DNA of 64,000 bases from Oleiharenicola sp. (GTDB taxonomy: Bacteria > Verrucomicrobiota > Verrucomicrobiia > Opitutales > Opitutaceae), in assembly GCA_025363455.1 (NCBI GenBank), contig JANYDW010000068.1:1-64000 (forward strand), in the 5' to 3' direction. The translations under genes and the position numbers were made by a program. The notes under the pieces are model-generated. The model worked only from the letters and a program-made list of their open reading frames with translations, was not told the DNA's origin and did no database searches. This document shows positions 1 through 8,312 of the stretch, one piece after another (position 1 is the first letter of the stretch; each line of letters begins with the position of its first letter).

Positions 1-69
1 CTTTGCGCGAGGCCCAAGTCCTGATTGTCTCGCGCAAAGGCCGCCAAGGACGCAAAGGAAACGCAGGGA

Positions 70-3000
70 CTACTTCTTCTCGAAGAGGAGCACCGGGCCT
101 TGGTTGCAGCCGACGACGATCCGCGGGCCCTTGGCGCCGGGGAGAACCGCGGCGGAGCGGGCTTCGCCGGTCACCACGATCCCGGACTGCGCGGGCAAGA
201 CCGCGGTGAAGCCGCCCTTGCCGTCGCCCTTGAGCAGCACGCCCAGGCCGCCGTCAAAGCGGCCGGTCGTCGGCTCGGGGCCGAAGTTGTTGCCGACGCA
301 CCAGAGGTCGAGTTTTCCGTCACCGTCGAGATCCGCGGCGACGATGGCGTTGACCGGCGAGATCTGCGCCTCGCGCGGGAGCGGGGTGAACTGGAACGTG
401 CCGTCCTTCTGCTGGAGGAAGACGCCGCTCGCCAGCTCGGTGGCGGAGAGTTTCGTCACGGCGGCGAGCTTGTCGGCGCCGAAGATGTCGCCGAGCGACG
501 CGGCGGCGTAGGCCTTGTAGGTCGGGAATTTCTTGCTCAGCCACGGGAAGGCGTAGGCCAGCTTGCTGCGACCGCGGAGGGGCACCAGCGCGCCATTTTC
601 GTACTGAGCCTCGATCAGTTGCGTGCGACCGGTGCCGTCGAGGTCGCCGCTATAGAGCAGCGTCGGCTCGGCGGCCGTCGCGCGATACTTGGTGTTGAGG
701 CCGATGTTGCCAGCGACGATGTCGGGCCGGCCGTCACCGTTCACGTCGGCGATGGTGAGCGCGCTCCACCAGCCGGTCACGCCAGCCAGACCGGCATGCG
801 CGGTGATGTTCTCCAGCTTTTTGCCAGTGTTGTGGAAGATCGAGACCGGACCCCACTCCGTGGCCACGATGAGATCGGGGCGCTTGTCGCCGTCGATATC
901 CGCCCAGACGGCGGCCGTGACCATGCCGATCGAGCGCAGGCCGGGCGCGACCTCGTCGGTCACGTCCACGAGTTTGCCGCCCACGTTGCGATAGAGGAAG
1001 CTGCGGGGCATCTCGGGGTATTTGCCCGGCACGACGCGGCCGCCGACGAACAGGTCGGTCCGGCCGTCGCCGTCGAAGTCCGCCGCCGCGACCGCGCCGG
1101 TGCTTTCGCCATCCGCGGGCAGCGTGCCGGCCGGCGCCAGCGCGAACTTGCCGTGGCCGTCGTTAAGGTAGAGGCGGTCGTTGAGCAGGGCGTCGCCCCG
1201 GTCCTTCTGCACGCCACCGGCGGAGATGAACAGGTCGGGCGCGCCGTCGCCGTTGACGTCGAGGAAGGTCGCGCCGACGTCGTCGGCCTCAATGGCGGCC
1301 GCCCAAGGCTGGTCGGCGGCGGACTTGAAGGTGCCATCGGCCTGGCCGAGGAACAGTTCGCCCGCCTGGCCGGCGGTGCCGGTCACGAAGACATCGGGGA
1401 GTTTGTCGCCGTTGACATCGGCCACGGCGAGGGCCGGGCCCTGGCCGTTGAGCCGGCGGGGCAGCAGCCGCTGCCGGGTGAACTCATCGAAGGGCCGGAG
1501 CTGGTTGCTGTGCTTGAGACCGCGCGCGATGGCGGCTTCGGCGTAGAGGGCATCGGGACGGGCCGGGAGCTTGAAGATCGCCGGGGCAAGCTTGGCGCCC
1601 TCAGCCAGCGCGGGCTCGCTGACCGTCAGCAACTGGTCGGCCGGGAGATTCTCGAGCACCTGCACCTCGCCACGCGGCCAGTGAATCGTAAGTTTCCTGA
1701 TCGCGGTGTCGTCGCCCAGGCCGAAGTAAACCAGCGGCGGCTCACTCGAGGCGATGCCCCGCTCAGTGAAAACCTGGCGCACCTGCACTCCGGCGGCGGT
1801 CTCGATCAGGAGCTCGGCACCGATGCCATCGCGGTTGGGCGCCCGGCCGGCGAGCTTGATGACTGCGCGGTGGCCAGTGACGGTGTCGTTGCGGATGATG
1901 GTCGGCGGGGCGTCGTAATTGGAGTAGATGAGGTCAAGATCGCCGTCGCCGTCAAGGTCAGCCAGGGCGCAGCCAAAAGCCACGGTCTTTTCGTCGAGGC
2001 CCCACTCGGCCGAGACGTCGGCGAACTTCAGACCGCCGAGGTTGCGATAGGCCAGCGTGGGTTCGCGGCGGGGCGCGGCGTTTTTCCAGACATTGGCGCG
2101 GGCGGCGAGCGTGGGGGCGACGTTCTGCTTGTCGACGAGGTCGGCGTCGATGAAGTTGCGGATCATGCCGGCGGTGATGAAGGCGTCGAGGCGCCCATCG
2201 CAATCGAGGTCGCCGAGCCGGGCCGACCAGGTCCAGCCGGTGGCATCCATGCCGGTGAGATGCGCGGCCTCGGCGAAGCGGTCGGTGCCGGTGTTGAGGT
2301 AGACGGCGTTCCACATGTACTGCGGGATCAACTCGGTCACCCGCTCCATCTCCCACAGGCCGCGACCGATCTCCTCCATGCCCGTCATGAACTCGGCGTG
2401 GTTGCGGTCGCGCATGTCGGTGATGAAAAAATCCACGAGCCCGTCGTTGTTCAGGTCGCCGGCGTCGGCACCCATCGAAAAATACGTCACGTGCGGCAGG
2501 CGCTCGTCGACGATGTCGGCGAAGGTGCCGTCGCCCTTGTTGAGGTAGAAGCGGTCGGCGGTCTCGAAGTCGTTGGCGACATAGAGGTCGGGCCAGCCGT
2601 CATGGTTGGCGTCGAACCAGAGCGCGGTGTGTCCTTGGGTGAGGCCCCAGATGCCGGCTTTGGCGGTGACGTCGGTGAAATGCCCGTTGCCGTCGTTGTG
2701 GAAAAGGTAGTCGCGACGGCCCTGCGGGGATTTCGAGAAATCGAGGATGTTGGTGACGAGGTAGCAGTCGAGGTTCCCGTCGCGATCGTAGTCGGCGAAC
2801 GTCGCGTGGACAGAGGCGTCCTTGATATCCAGGCCATATTCGTGCGCGCGCTCGGTGAAGGTGCCGTCACCGTTGTTGATGAAAAGCAGATTGGGCAGGT
2901 CGTAGCGGCTGACGTAGATGTCCATCCAGCCGTCCTGGTTGAGGTCGACCGCGGTGGCCCCGGTGTTGCTCGAGGGCGCCGTCTCGGTCGGCGTGATGGC

Positions 3001-3363
3001 CACGCCCGCCTTCCCGGCGACATCCTCGAACTTGAACGACGCGACCTGCCGGTAGAGGGCACAGGGGCCGTTCTTGGAGACGGCGAAGATCGCCGGCCGG
3101 CCGTCATGAAAGAAATCCGCCACGGCCACGCCGGTCTCAACCGCGCCGAGGGTGAGTTCGCGGAACCGCGCGCCCCACATGCGCGGATCGGCGAAGACAT
3201 TGGGCACGGTGACGCCGGTCTCGGCCGACGTGAGCCGGGTGAAGGCCTTTGCCCCGGGGGCGGGAGCCGTGCGCGGGTTCAGCGGCTGGGCCGTGTAGTC
3301 CGCAGCAAAAGCGAAAGTCGCCGCGCTGAGGAGCGCGGCGGCGGTGAGCGTGGATTTGAACAT
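70..3363 (-). CDS. Secreted FG-GAP/VCBS repeat protein with ASPIC/UnbV domain (CRTAC1-like)
   Basis: A 1097-residue exported protein. Residues 1-20 form a typical Sec signal peptide ending in FAFA. The rest is a long run of FG-GAP/VCBS repeats with calcium-binding-like signatures such as DLDGDGDLD and DVNGDGRPD, which fold as seven-bladed propellers. An ASPIC/UnbV-type segment (FGLGDD followed by IHWPRGEVQ) lies near the middle, around residue 520-580, and a second block of FG-GAP repeats follows, so the protein is a double propeller. The family is common and expanded in Verrucomicrobiota and Planctomycetota; its ligand is generally unknown. The ATG start gives the signal peptide directly. 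It reads in the same direction as the haloperoxidase-like gene upstream, separated by a short palindrome, and a second ASPIC protein lies at 8.3 kb. The family call is firm; the function is not known. Confidence 0.9.
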   Translation of the reverse strand: MFKSTLTAAALLSAATFAFAADYTAQPLNPRTAPAPGAKAFTRLTSAETGVTVPNVFADPRMWGARFRELTLGAVETGVAVADFFHDGRPAIFAVSKNGPCALYRQVASFKFEDVAGKAGVAITPTETAPSSNTGATAVDLNQDGWMDIYVSRYDLPNLLFINNGDGTFTERAHEYGLDIKDASVHATFADYDRDGNLDCYLVTNILDFSKSPQGRRDYLFHNDGNGHFTDVTAKAGIWGLTQGHTALWFDANHDGWPDLYVANDFETADRFYLNKGDGTFADIVDERLPHVTYFSMGADAGDLNNDGLVDFFITDMRDRNHAEFMTGMEEIGRGLWEMERVTELIPQYMWNAVYLNTGTDRFAEAAHLTGMDATGWTWSARLGDLDCDGRLDAFITAGMIRNFIDADLVDKQNVAPTLAARANVWKNAAPRREPTLAYRNLGGLKFADVSAEWGLDEKTVAFGCALADLDGDGDLDLIYSNYDAPPTIIRNDTVTGHRAVIKLAGRAPNRDGIGAELLIETAAGVQVRQVFTERGIASSEPPLVYFGLGDDTAIRKLTIHWPRGEVQVLENLPADQLLTVSEPALAEGAKLAPAIFKLPARPDALYAEAAIARGLKHSNQLRPFDEFTRQRLLPRRLNGQGPALAVADVNGDKLPDVFVTGTAGQAGELFLGQADGTFKSAADQPWAAAIEADDVGATFLDVNGDGAPDLFISAGGVQKDRGDALLNDRLYLNDGHGKFALAPAGTLPADGESTGAVAAADFDGDGRTDLFVGGRVVPGKYPEMPRSFLYRNVGGKLVDVTDEVAPGLRSIGMVTAAVWADIDGDKRPDLIVATEWGPVSIFHNTGKKLENITAHAGLAGVTGWWSALTIADVNGDGRPDIVAGNIGLNTKYRATAAEPTLLYSGDLDGTGRTQLIEAQYENGALVPLRGRSKLAYAFPWLSKKFPTYKAYAAASLGDIFGADKLAAVTKLSATELASGVFLQQKDGTFQFTPLPREAQISPVNAIVAADLDGDGKLDLWCVGNNFGPEPTTGRFDGGLGVLLKGDGKGGFTAVLPAQSGIVVTGEARSAAVLPGAKGPRIVVGCNQGPVLLFEKK

Positions 3364-3388
3364 GCGGGAAGTGGCGGAGGGGTGGACT

Positions 3389-3418
3389 GTAAGGCGGGGT
3401 CAGCGGCCCCGCCCTACA
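3389..3418. repeat. REP-like palindrome, TGTAGGGC family
   Basis: Short inverted repeat with arms GGCGGGG and CCCCGCC around a 7-base centre and ends close to TGTAGGGC/GCCCTACA. It sits between two minus-strand genes. Related sequences occur at 40264, 43729 and 51952. It may act as a terminator or mRNA-stabilising hairpin; no T-tract follows on the minus strand. Confidence 0.55.
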
Positions 3419-3426
3419 AAGTTCAC

Positions 3427-4692
3427 TCAAGGCTTGGCCGGCTGCAAGGCGTGTTCAACGACCCAGTCGCCAACCTTCCGGCCGGTCGCCTGGCCTTGCA
3501 CATCGTCGGCCTTGACGTGAATGCCACCGTAGAGCCGGCTCAGGCCGATCTCGTTGCGGCACTCGGAGAGTTTCTTGAACGAACGCACGGCACCGGGCAG
3601 ACCCTCGGAAGTCGTGGTGAACTCGATGTCGTCCGTGCCAAAGTAACGCTCCAGCACCCGGGAGCCGGCGGCCGAAAAGGTGCTGTGGCCCGAAACATAG
3701 GAGGGAAACGCCGGGGTCATCATCAGGGGAATGAAGTTGGGATTGGGCGTCATGTGCTGATTGAGCTGCGGGGTGAGTTCGCGGATACCGGTCTCGGGGC
3801 GCCACGTGCTGTAGAAATATTTGATATCCCAGCAGGCGATGGCGGCATCGGCCGTGGCCATGTTGAGGAGGGCAAAGAGCCGCGCGGTTTCAAGGGTGGA
3901 GAGCTTGTTGCGCCGCGCCAGGTCCTGCGCGATCACGTTCCAGTGACCGGGCGGGGTGGCCGTGCCCAGATCGTCCGCCCAAAAGGCGGTGGTCAGCGTC
4001 TGCGTCTCGGTGCGTTCGGCCCCGTCGCGAACGCCAATTTTATTGATCTGCATGAGCTCATCAGCCTGTTGCTGCGAATCGAGGGCTGGCGGGGGCGGCG
4101 CGCGGAACTGGGAGGGCGAGGTCATCACGAAGGGCGTGACCTTGCCCCAGTGCGGCAGCACCGGCGGACGGAAGCCCGGAGGTGTCTCCCGCCATTTGCC
4201 CGGCTCCGTGCTCGTATACTGGCCGGGAATGGGTTTGTCGAAACCGCTCTTGGCGCGCTCGGCGAGGACCAGTCCGGCGACGTGTTTGCCCCAGGCGAGG
4301 CCATCGGTCTTGGACTGGCCGTCCGCGATCGCCGCGAGAGTCTGATCATAAGCGACCTGGAAATTGCGGGGGTTTGCCGCCTGGCCCCACTGGGCGTTGA
4401 GCAGGGTGAAGGCGGCGCTGGTGATGGCCGCGTCCAGGTTGGCTCCGGCCGGGGCGGCCTCATTGACCAGCCAGCCATGATGCGTGTGCGTGAGGCCGTT
4501 GACCGTGTCGAAGATCGCGGCGTGGAAGGTCGCATAAAAAGCCGAGGCGATGGGCGGGGGGTTGCGGGCGAGTCGCGTGGCATTGAGCGCCTGCTCGTTC
4601 CAATAGAGCACGGCATTGTCGGCGGCGACGGCCGGAAGGCGGGTGAACCAGGCGGCGATAAACGCCAGCACTACGAGACGGGGCATTTTCAT
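3427..4692 (-). CDS. Vanadium-dependent haloperoxidase-like PAP2 family protein, secreted
   Basis: A 421-residue protein with a Sec signal peptide (about residues 1-24). The phosphate/vanadate-binding signature of the haloperoxidase-PAP2 superfamily is present in order: K and R in KYFYSTWRP, then SGHS in PSYVSGHSTF, then SRLYGGIHVKAD carrying the Arg and His ligands. Known members either oxidise halides with vanadate and peroxide or hydrolyse phosphate esters; this sequence alone does not separate the two, although its length and the all-helical N-terminal part (NAVLYWNEQAL) resemble the bacterial VCPO-like group that often sits beside CRTAC1/ASPIC genes. It lies 63 bp upstream of such a gene on the same strand and may be co-transcribed with it. 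The ATG start is the one that places the signal peptide correctly. Confidence 0.85.
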   Translation of the reverse strand: MKMPRLVVLAFIAAWFTRLPAVAADNAVLYWNEQALNATRLARNPPPIASAFYATFHAAIFDTVNGLTHTHHGWLVNEAAPAGANLDAAITSAAFTLLNAQWGQAANPRNFQVAYDQTLAAIADGQSKTDGLAWGKHVAGLVLAERAKSGFDKPIPGQYTSTEPGKWRETPPGFRPPVLPHWGKVTPFVMTSPSQFRAPPPPALDSQQQADELMQINKIGVRDGAERTETQTLTTAFWADDLGTATPPGHWNVIAQDLARRNKLSTLETARLFALLNMATADAAIACWDIKYFYSTWRPETGIRELTPQLNQHMTPNPNFIPLMMTPAFPSYVSGHSTFSAAGSRVLERYFGTDDIEFTTTSEGLPGAVRSFKKLSECRNEIGLSRLYGGIHVKADDVQGQATGRKVGDWVVEHALQPAKP

Positions 4693-4814
4693 GCGGTGGG
4701 GGTTGCTTGGACTACGGGGTTAAACCGGCGGCGGTGAGCCAGCAGTTAGGAAACAATCCGGCGGAAGTGCAAACCTTGGAGTGGCGAACCGCTGCTATTC
4801 GGGGGCGAAAATGA

Positions 4815-4851
4815 AACGACCCCGTGAGCGCCTACTCTCACCGGGGTCGTT
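4815..4851 (-). terminator. Strong hairpin, terminator-like on the minus strand
   Basis: Arms AACGACCCCG-TGAG and CTCA-CCGGGGTCGTT pair over about 14 bp with one bulge and an 8-base loop. On the minus strand the stem is followed by TTCATTTT, so it could end a leftward transcript. It lies in the spacer between two divergent genes (4692 and 5117), where no annotated gene needs a terminator. Confidence 0.45.
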
Positions 4852-4910
4852 ACACACCTTAGTTACCTGATATGAACCTGCCGCGAACATGCGCTTCCGG
4901 ACGCGGCAAG

Positions 4911-5023
4911 GAAAGCCGGGTGGGACGGAATGCCGATCATCGGGGACGAATGGCGGAACTCCCCGAAACCGCAAGAAATGCACATCGCCCCCGCCTATAG
5001 GCAATTCGTCCCATCGGGCTTTC
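4911..5023. repeat. Imperfect 113-bp palindrome in divergent spacer
   Basis: A 24-bp arm at 4911-4934 (GAAAGCCGGGTGGGAC...) pairs with 5000-5023 with about five mismatches, and internal sequences (GGGGACGAAT, CGATCATCGG) can also fold. The 4693-5116 spacer holds no convincing gene; this palindrome and the hairpin at 4815 are the only structure seen. It could be a mobile miniature element or part of a structured RNA. Confidence 0.45.
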
Positions 5024-5116
5024 CCACCCATTCTCCCTCTGGCAAAGGTCCTCTCGTCGCGGAGAAAGGTCTTCGCGAGCCACCAAGCCAAACCCCAAGC
5101 AAACCTAATAGCTCCC

Positions 5117-6169
5117 ATGTCCTCCGCACAATCCACGCGCACTCCCCTCGCCCGGCTGACGTTGTGGGCCGCCCTCACCGGCCTGCTGCTCCTCCCCGCC
5201 TCCCTGTTTGGCCAAGGCTGCGTCATCGCCCGCGGCGGCGGCGGCGCCATGCTCTCCGACAGCTCCGGTTACCTCGAGCCGGGTGAATGGCAGCTCACCA
5301 CGGCCTACCGCTATTTCAAGTCCCACCGCCATTTCGCCGGCGACGACGAGCAGACGATCCGCTCTGACCAAGGCACCGAGGTCTACAACACCTCCAACTT
5401 CATGGATGTGACCGCCAACTACGCCTGGTCGAAGCGGCTCAACCTCAGGCTCACACTGCCCTACGTCCATCACAACCGTTCCTCGATGTACGAGCACTTG
5501 GGCAATACCTCAGGCCAGCGTTTCAGCACCCAAGCCGCCGGCATCGGCGATGTGAATGTCGGCGCCACCTGGTGGGTGTTTGACCCGAACCGTGACAACC
5601 CCCGCGGTAATTTCTCCGTCGGCATGGGCCTGAAGCTTCCGACGGGCAACGCCGAGGTGCAGGACTATTTCATCAAGTCGACCGGCCCGACTCTGCGATA
5701 CGTCGATTCCTCCATCCAACCCGGTGACGGCGGCACGGGCGCCACGGTCGAAATGCAAGGTTTCCTGCGGCTCGCGCGTAATTTTTCGCTCTACGGCAAC
5801 GGCTTCTACCTCGTCAACCCCGAGGAGCGCAATGAGAAGACCGGCTTCTCCATTCCGGACGGCTACATGGTCCGCGGCGGCGTGGACTATCGCGTCGAGC
5901 AGGTGAAGGGCCTGGTCGTCAGCCTCGGCCTGCGCAACGAGGGTGTGATCGCCCACGACCTCCTCGGCGGCAGCCGCGGGAGCCGCCGTCCCGGCTTTGC
6001 GGTCGCGGCCGAGCCCGGCTTCTCCTACAGCCGGGGGAAATTCTCGGCCACCGTCGCCGTGCCGATCGCCCTGCACCGCAACCGCACGACGACCTTCGGC
6101 TCCATCAAGGCCGGTGACGCCGCGTTCGCCGACTGGACACTCAACACGAGTTTCTCCATCCGGCTCTGA
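5117..6169 (+). CDS. Outer-membrane beta-barrel protein (transporter/MetA-like)
   Basis: A 350-residue protein with an N-terminal export signal (residues about 12-36, hydrophobic run LWAALTGLLLLPASLFG) followed by a Cys-containing start of the mature chain. The rest alternates short aromatic-rich beta strands and polar turns (GEWQLTTAYRYF, LNLRLTLPYVHHN, FSVGMGLKLPTGN) and ends in a strand FSIRL, the pattern of the putative outer-membrane transporter group related to the phenol MetA-pathway proteins. The substrate cannot be told. The ATG at 5117 is chosen because it puts the signal peptide at the N-terminus; the frame is open further upstream but has no signal-like sequence. A clear terminator follows at 6196. 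It is transcribed away from the haloperoxidase-like gene. Confidence 0.78.
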   Translation: MSSAQSTRTPLARLTLWAALTGLLLLPASLFGQGCVIARGGGGAMLSDSSGYLEPGEWQLTTAYRYFKSHRHFAGDDEQTIRSDQGTEVYNTSNFMDVTANYAWSKRLNLRLTLPYVHHNRSSMYEHLGNTSGQRFSTQAAGIGDVNVGATWWVFDPNRDNPRGNFSVGMGLKLPTGNAEVQDYFIKSTGPTLRYVDSSIQPGDGGTGATVEMQGFLRLARNFSLYGNGFYLVNPEERNEKTGFSIPDGYMVRGGVDYRVEQVKGLVVSLGLRNEGVIAHDLLGGSRGSRRPGFAVAAEPGFSYSRGKFSATVAVPIALHRNRTTTFGSIKAGDAAFADWTLNTSFSIRL

Positions 6170-6195
6170 GCCAGAGCACCTGAACGTTCTTCAAG

Positions 6196-6224
6196 ACGGC
6201 GGCGATTTTCGCCGCCGTTTTTTT
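6196..6224 (+). terminator. Rho-independent terminator after the beta-barrel gene
   Basis: Nine-base-pair GC-rich stem ACGGCGGCG/CGCCGCCGT with a 5-base loop, followed by a run of seven T. It lies 26 bases after the stop codon of the gene ending at 6169. Confidence 0.9.
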
Positions 6225-6327
6225 ATGAATGGGTGGCTGGGCGCGGCAGCGCCGGTCGGGACGGACCGCCGGGCCGTCCGCGAACGTCCTTGCGGCGCGC
6301 CCAGCGGTCGCGCCCTACCCGCCAAAC

Positions 6328-7077
6328 CTACACTCCGCCACCGGAAGCGAACTTGTCCAGCTGCCCGCGCAGGCTGCGGCTGAGGGGCAGCTTGGTGCCA
6401 TCGCGCAGCACGACCGTGTAGTCCCCGTGTTGGGCGGGCTGGATTTCCCTGATCTGGTCAAGCTGGACAATGGCGGAACGGTTGATGCGGGCGAACTGCT
6501 GGGTGCCGAGGCGCGTCTCGATGGCCGCCATGGTCTCACGCAGCATCAGGCGACCGGTGGTAAGGTACAGCATCACATAATTGTCGGCCGCCTCCACCCG
6601 GATGATTTCGGCGGGCGAGAGGAAAACGAGCCGGCCGTCGGCCTTGACCGTGATGCGATCGGGCTTCGGCGCGGAAGTGGCGGGCGCGGGCAGGATCTCG
6701 ACCCCTCGGTTGCGCTGCAGTTGATCCTGCGCGCGGCGCAGGGCCTGCTGGAAACGGTCGCGGTCGAAAGGTTTTAGCAGGTAGTCAACCGCGGCCACGT
6801 CAAAGGCATCGAGCGCAAATTTCTCGTGGGCCGTCGCAAAGATGATGGCCGGACGTTTCTCCTCCGGCAGCTGGGCGATGACCTGCAGGCCGTCGCAGCC
6901 CGGCATCGACATGTCGAGGAAGACCAGGTCGGGCGTCGCGGCCTTGATCATGGCGACCGCCTCCGTGCCGCTCCCGCACTCGCCGATAACCTCAACGGCG
7001 GCCTCGGCCTTGAGGAAGCCACGCAACCGGTCGCGGGCCAGCGGTTCGTCATCGACGATGAGGGTGCGGATTTTCAT
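6328..7077 (-). CDS. LytTR-family response regulator
   Basis: A 249-residue regulator. Residues 1-120 are a receiver domain with the acidic pair in VDDEP, the phospho-acceptor Asp in LVFLDMSMPG, and the conserved Thr and Lys in FATAHE and LLKPFD. Residues about 150-249 are a LytTR DNA-binding domain (RITVKADGRLVFL, EAADNYVMLYL, FARINRSAIVQL, LPLSRSLRGQL). The partner kinase lies 109 bp upstream on the same strand, so the two form a LytS/LytR-type two-component system. Such pairs control cell-wall, polysaccharide or transport genes; the target here is not evident. The frame extends further upstream, but MKIRTLIVDDE is the normal receiver start. Confidence 0.93.
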   Translation of the reverse strand: MKIRTLIVDDEPLARDRLRGFLKAEAAVEVIGECGSGTEAVAMIKAATPDLVFLDMSMPGCDGLQVIAQLPEEKRPAIIFATAHEKFALDAFDVAAVDYLLKPFDRDRFQQALRRAQDQLQRNRGVEILPAPATSAPKPDRITVKADGRLVFLSPAEIIRVEAADNYVMLYLTTGRLMLRETMAAIETRLGTQQFARINRSAIVQLDQIREIQPAQHGDYTVVLRDGTKLPLSRSLRGQLDKFASGGGV

Positions 7078-7186
7078 TTCAGGTCCAAGCATGAGACACA
7101 AATGGCACGAATTATCACCAATAGATTCTGTCACAATCGTTCATTCGTGCGGATTCGTGGACTTCGTGTCTCCCCTCCGTTGGCCA

Positions 7187-8269
7187 TCATATCGGGATCG
7201 TCAGGCGCACTTCCAAGCCACCTCCCGCAGCATTGATCAGCTCGAAACGATGCCGGTCACCGTAAAGCTCGCGGAGGCGTTCGCGAGTGTTCGCCAGACC
7301 GATGCCCTCGCGGGTGAAGCCGCCGGCCGGCTGGCCGGCGCCATTGTCGCGGACGAAGAGCAGGAGCGTGGGTCCCTCGGACCGCGCCTCAACCACGATA
7401 TGGCCCGGCCGGGCTTGGGGCTCGATGCCGTGACGGATGGCGTTCTCCACCAGCGGCTGGAGGATCAGGCTCGGTACCTCCACCTCCAGCGTGTCGGGGG
7501 CGACCCGGAATTCCACCGTGAGCCGGTCGCGAAAACGGATGCGCTCGATCTCCAGGTATTTCTCGATGAAGGCAATCTCCTCGCCCAACCGGGTGCGCGG
7601 CTGGCCGGGGTGGTGCATGGTGAGCCGCAGCAGCTCGCTCAGGCGCACGAGCATTTTGTCGGCGGCGTGGACATCGCTGTGCATGAGCGAGGCGATGCCG
7701 TTGAGCGTGTTGAAAAGAAAGTGGGGCTGGAGTTGGCGAAGCAGTGCCTGCAGCCGCGCCTCGGTGAGATGCTTCTCCAGCTCGAGGGCGTGGACGGTGC
7801 GCTCGTGGTATTTGCGGTAGTATTCCAACGCGTGGCTGATCGTGATGATGACGGCGTAAACGAGCAGGTTGAACGGGTAGGTCTTCACCAGCAGCGGACG
7901 GAACACCTCGGCAAAGGTCACGGGCTCGTCGAGCAAGCGGCTGTGAACCACGCCCACCAGCGAGCGCAGCAGCACGTAGATGAGCGAACACACCAACGCC
8001 GCGACGAGGTGGATCGCGGCGGTGCGCCCGGGGTGCGCGCCTTCGGGCGGATAGCGCCGCGCCAGCCAGATGACCGGGATGGAAAGCAAGGCCCACACAT
8101 ACCAGTCGCCGAGGGAGTAGCCGATGGCCTGGCCCCACGTCACGGCGCGGCCAAGCAGCGTGCTGGACAGATAGAACTGGCTGGCAAAGGCCAGGCCCAC
8201 GAGGGTCCAGAAGGCGCCGATGCCCGCAAAACGGAACAGGGTGCGGCCGGGCGTGGCTGGGTCGGACAT
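7187..8269 (-). CDS. LytS-type sensor histidine kinase (His_kinase family)
   Basis: A 360-residue membrane kinase. Residues about 15-150 carry four predicted membrane segments (FAGIGAFWTLVGLAF, VWALLSIPVIWLA, AAIHLVAALVCSLIY, LLVYAVIITISHA). A coiled stretch leads to the His_kinase domain with the phospho-accepting His in LQPHFLFNTLNGI, and the ATPase motifs QPLVENAIRHGI and GIGLANTRERL follow. This is the standard architecture of kinases paired with LytTR regulators, and the regulator gene follows directly. The start MSDPATPG is taken from the spacing to the first membrane segment; the frame stays open upstream, but it would then overlap the divergent gene that starts at 8313. Confidence 0.92.
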   Translation of the reverse strand: MSDPATPGRTLFRFAGIGAFWTLVGLAFASQFYLSSTLLGRAVTWGQAIGYSLGDWYVWALLSIPVIWLARRYPPEGAHPGRTAAIHLVAALVCSLIYVLLRSLVGVVHSRLLDEPVTFAEVFRPLLVKTYPFNLLVYAVIITISHALEYYRKYHERTVHALELEKHLTEARLQALLRQLQPHFLFNTLNGIASLMHSDVHAADKMLVRLSELLRLTMHHPGQPRTRLGEEIAFIEKYLEIERIRFRDRLTVEFRVAPDTLEVEVPSLILQPLVENAIRHGIEPQARPGHIVVEARSEGPTLLLFVRDNGAGQPAGGFTREGIGLANTRERLRELYGDRHRFELINAAGGGLEVRLTIPI

Positions 8270-8312
8270 TGCGTGAATGGGGTTGCGGTCTATGTAGGAG
8301 GCAGAGCATTTC

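Noticed and set aside
1-69. CGCAAAGG-type repeats at the left edge
   Set aside because: GCGCAAAGGCCGCCAAGG is suggestive of a small repeat, but too little sequence is available to call an element.
25-4737. Very long plus-strand open frame (about 1570 residues) over the first two genes
   Set aside because: It is antisense to two clear genes with signal peptides and domain motifs; its product is Gly/Val/Glu-rich and low in complexity, a known artefact of GC-rich DNA.
4795-5250. Minus-strand 151-residue frame in the divergent spacer
   Set aside because: No domain, no good ribosome-binding site, and it overlaps the signal peptide of the barrel gene; the palindrome explains the region better.
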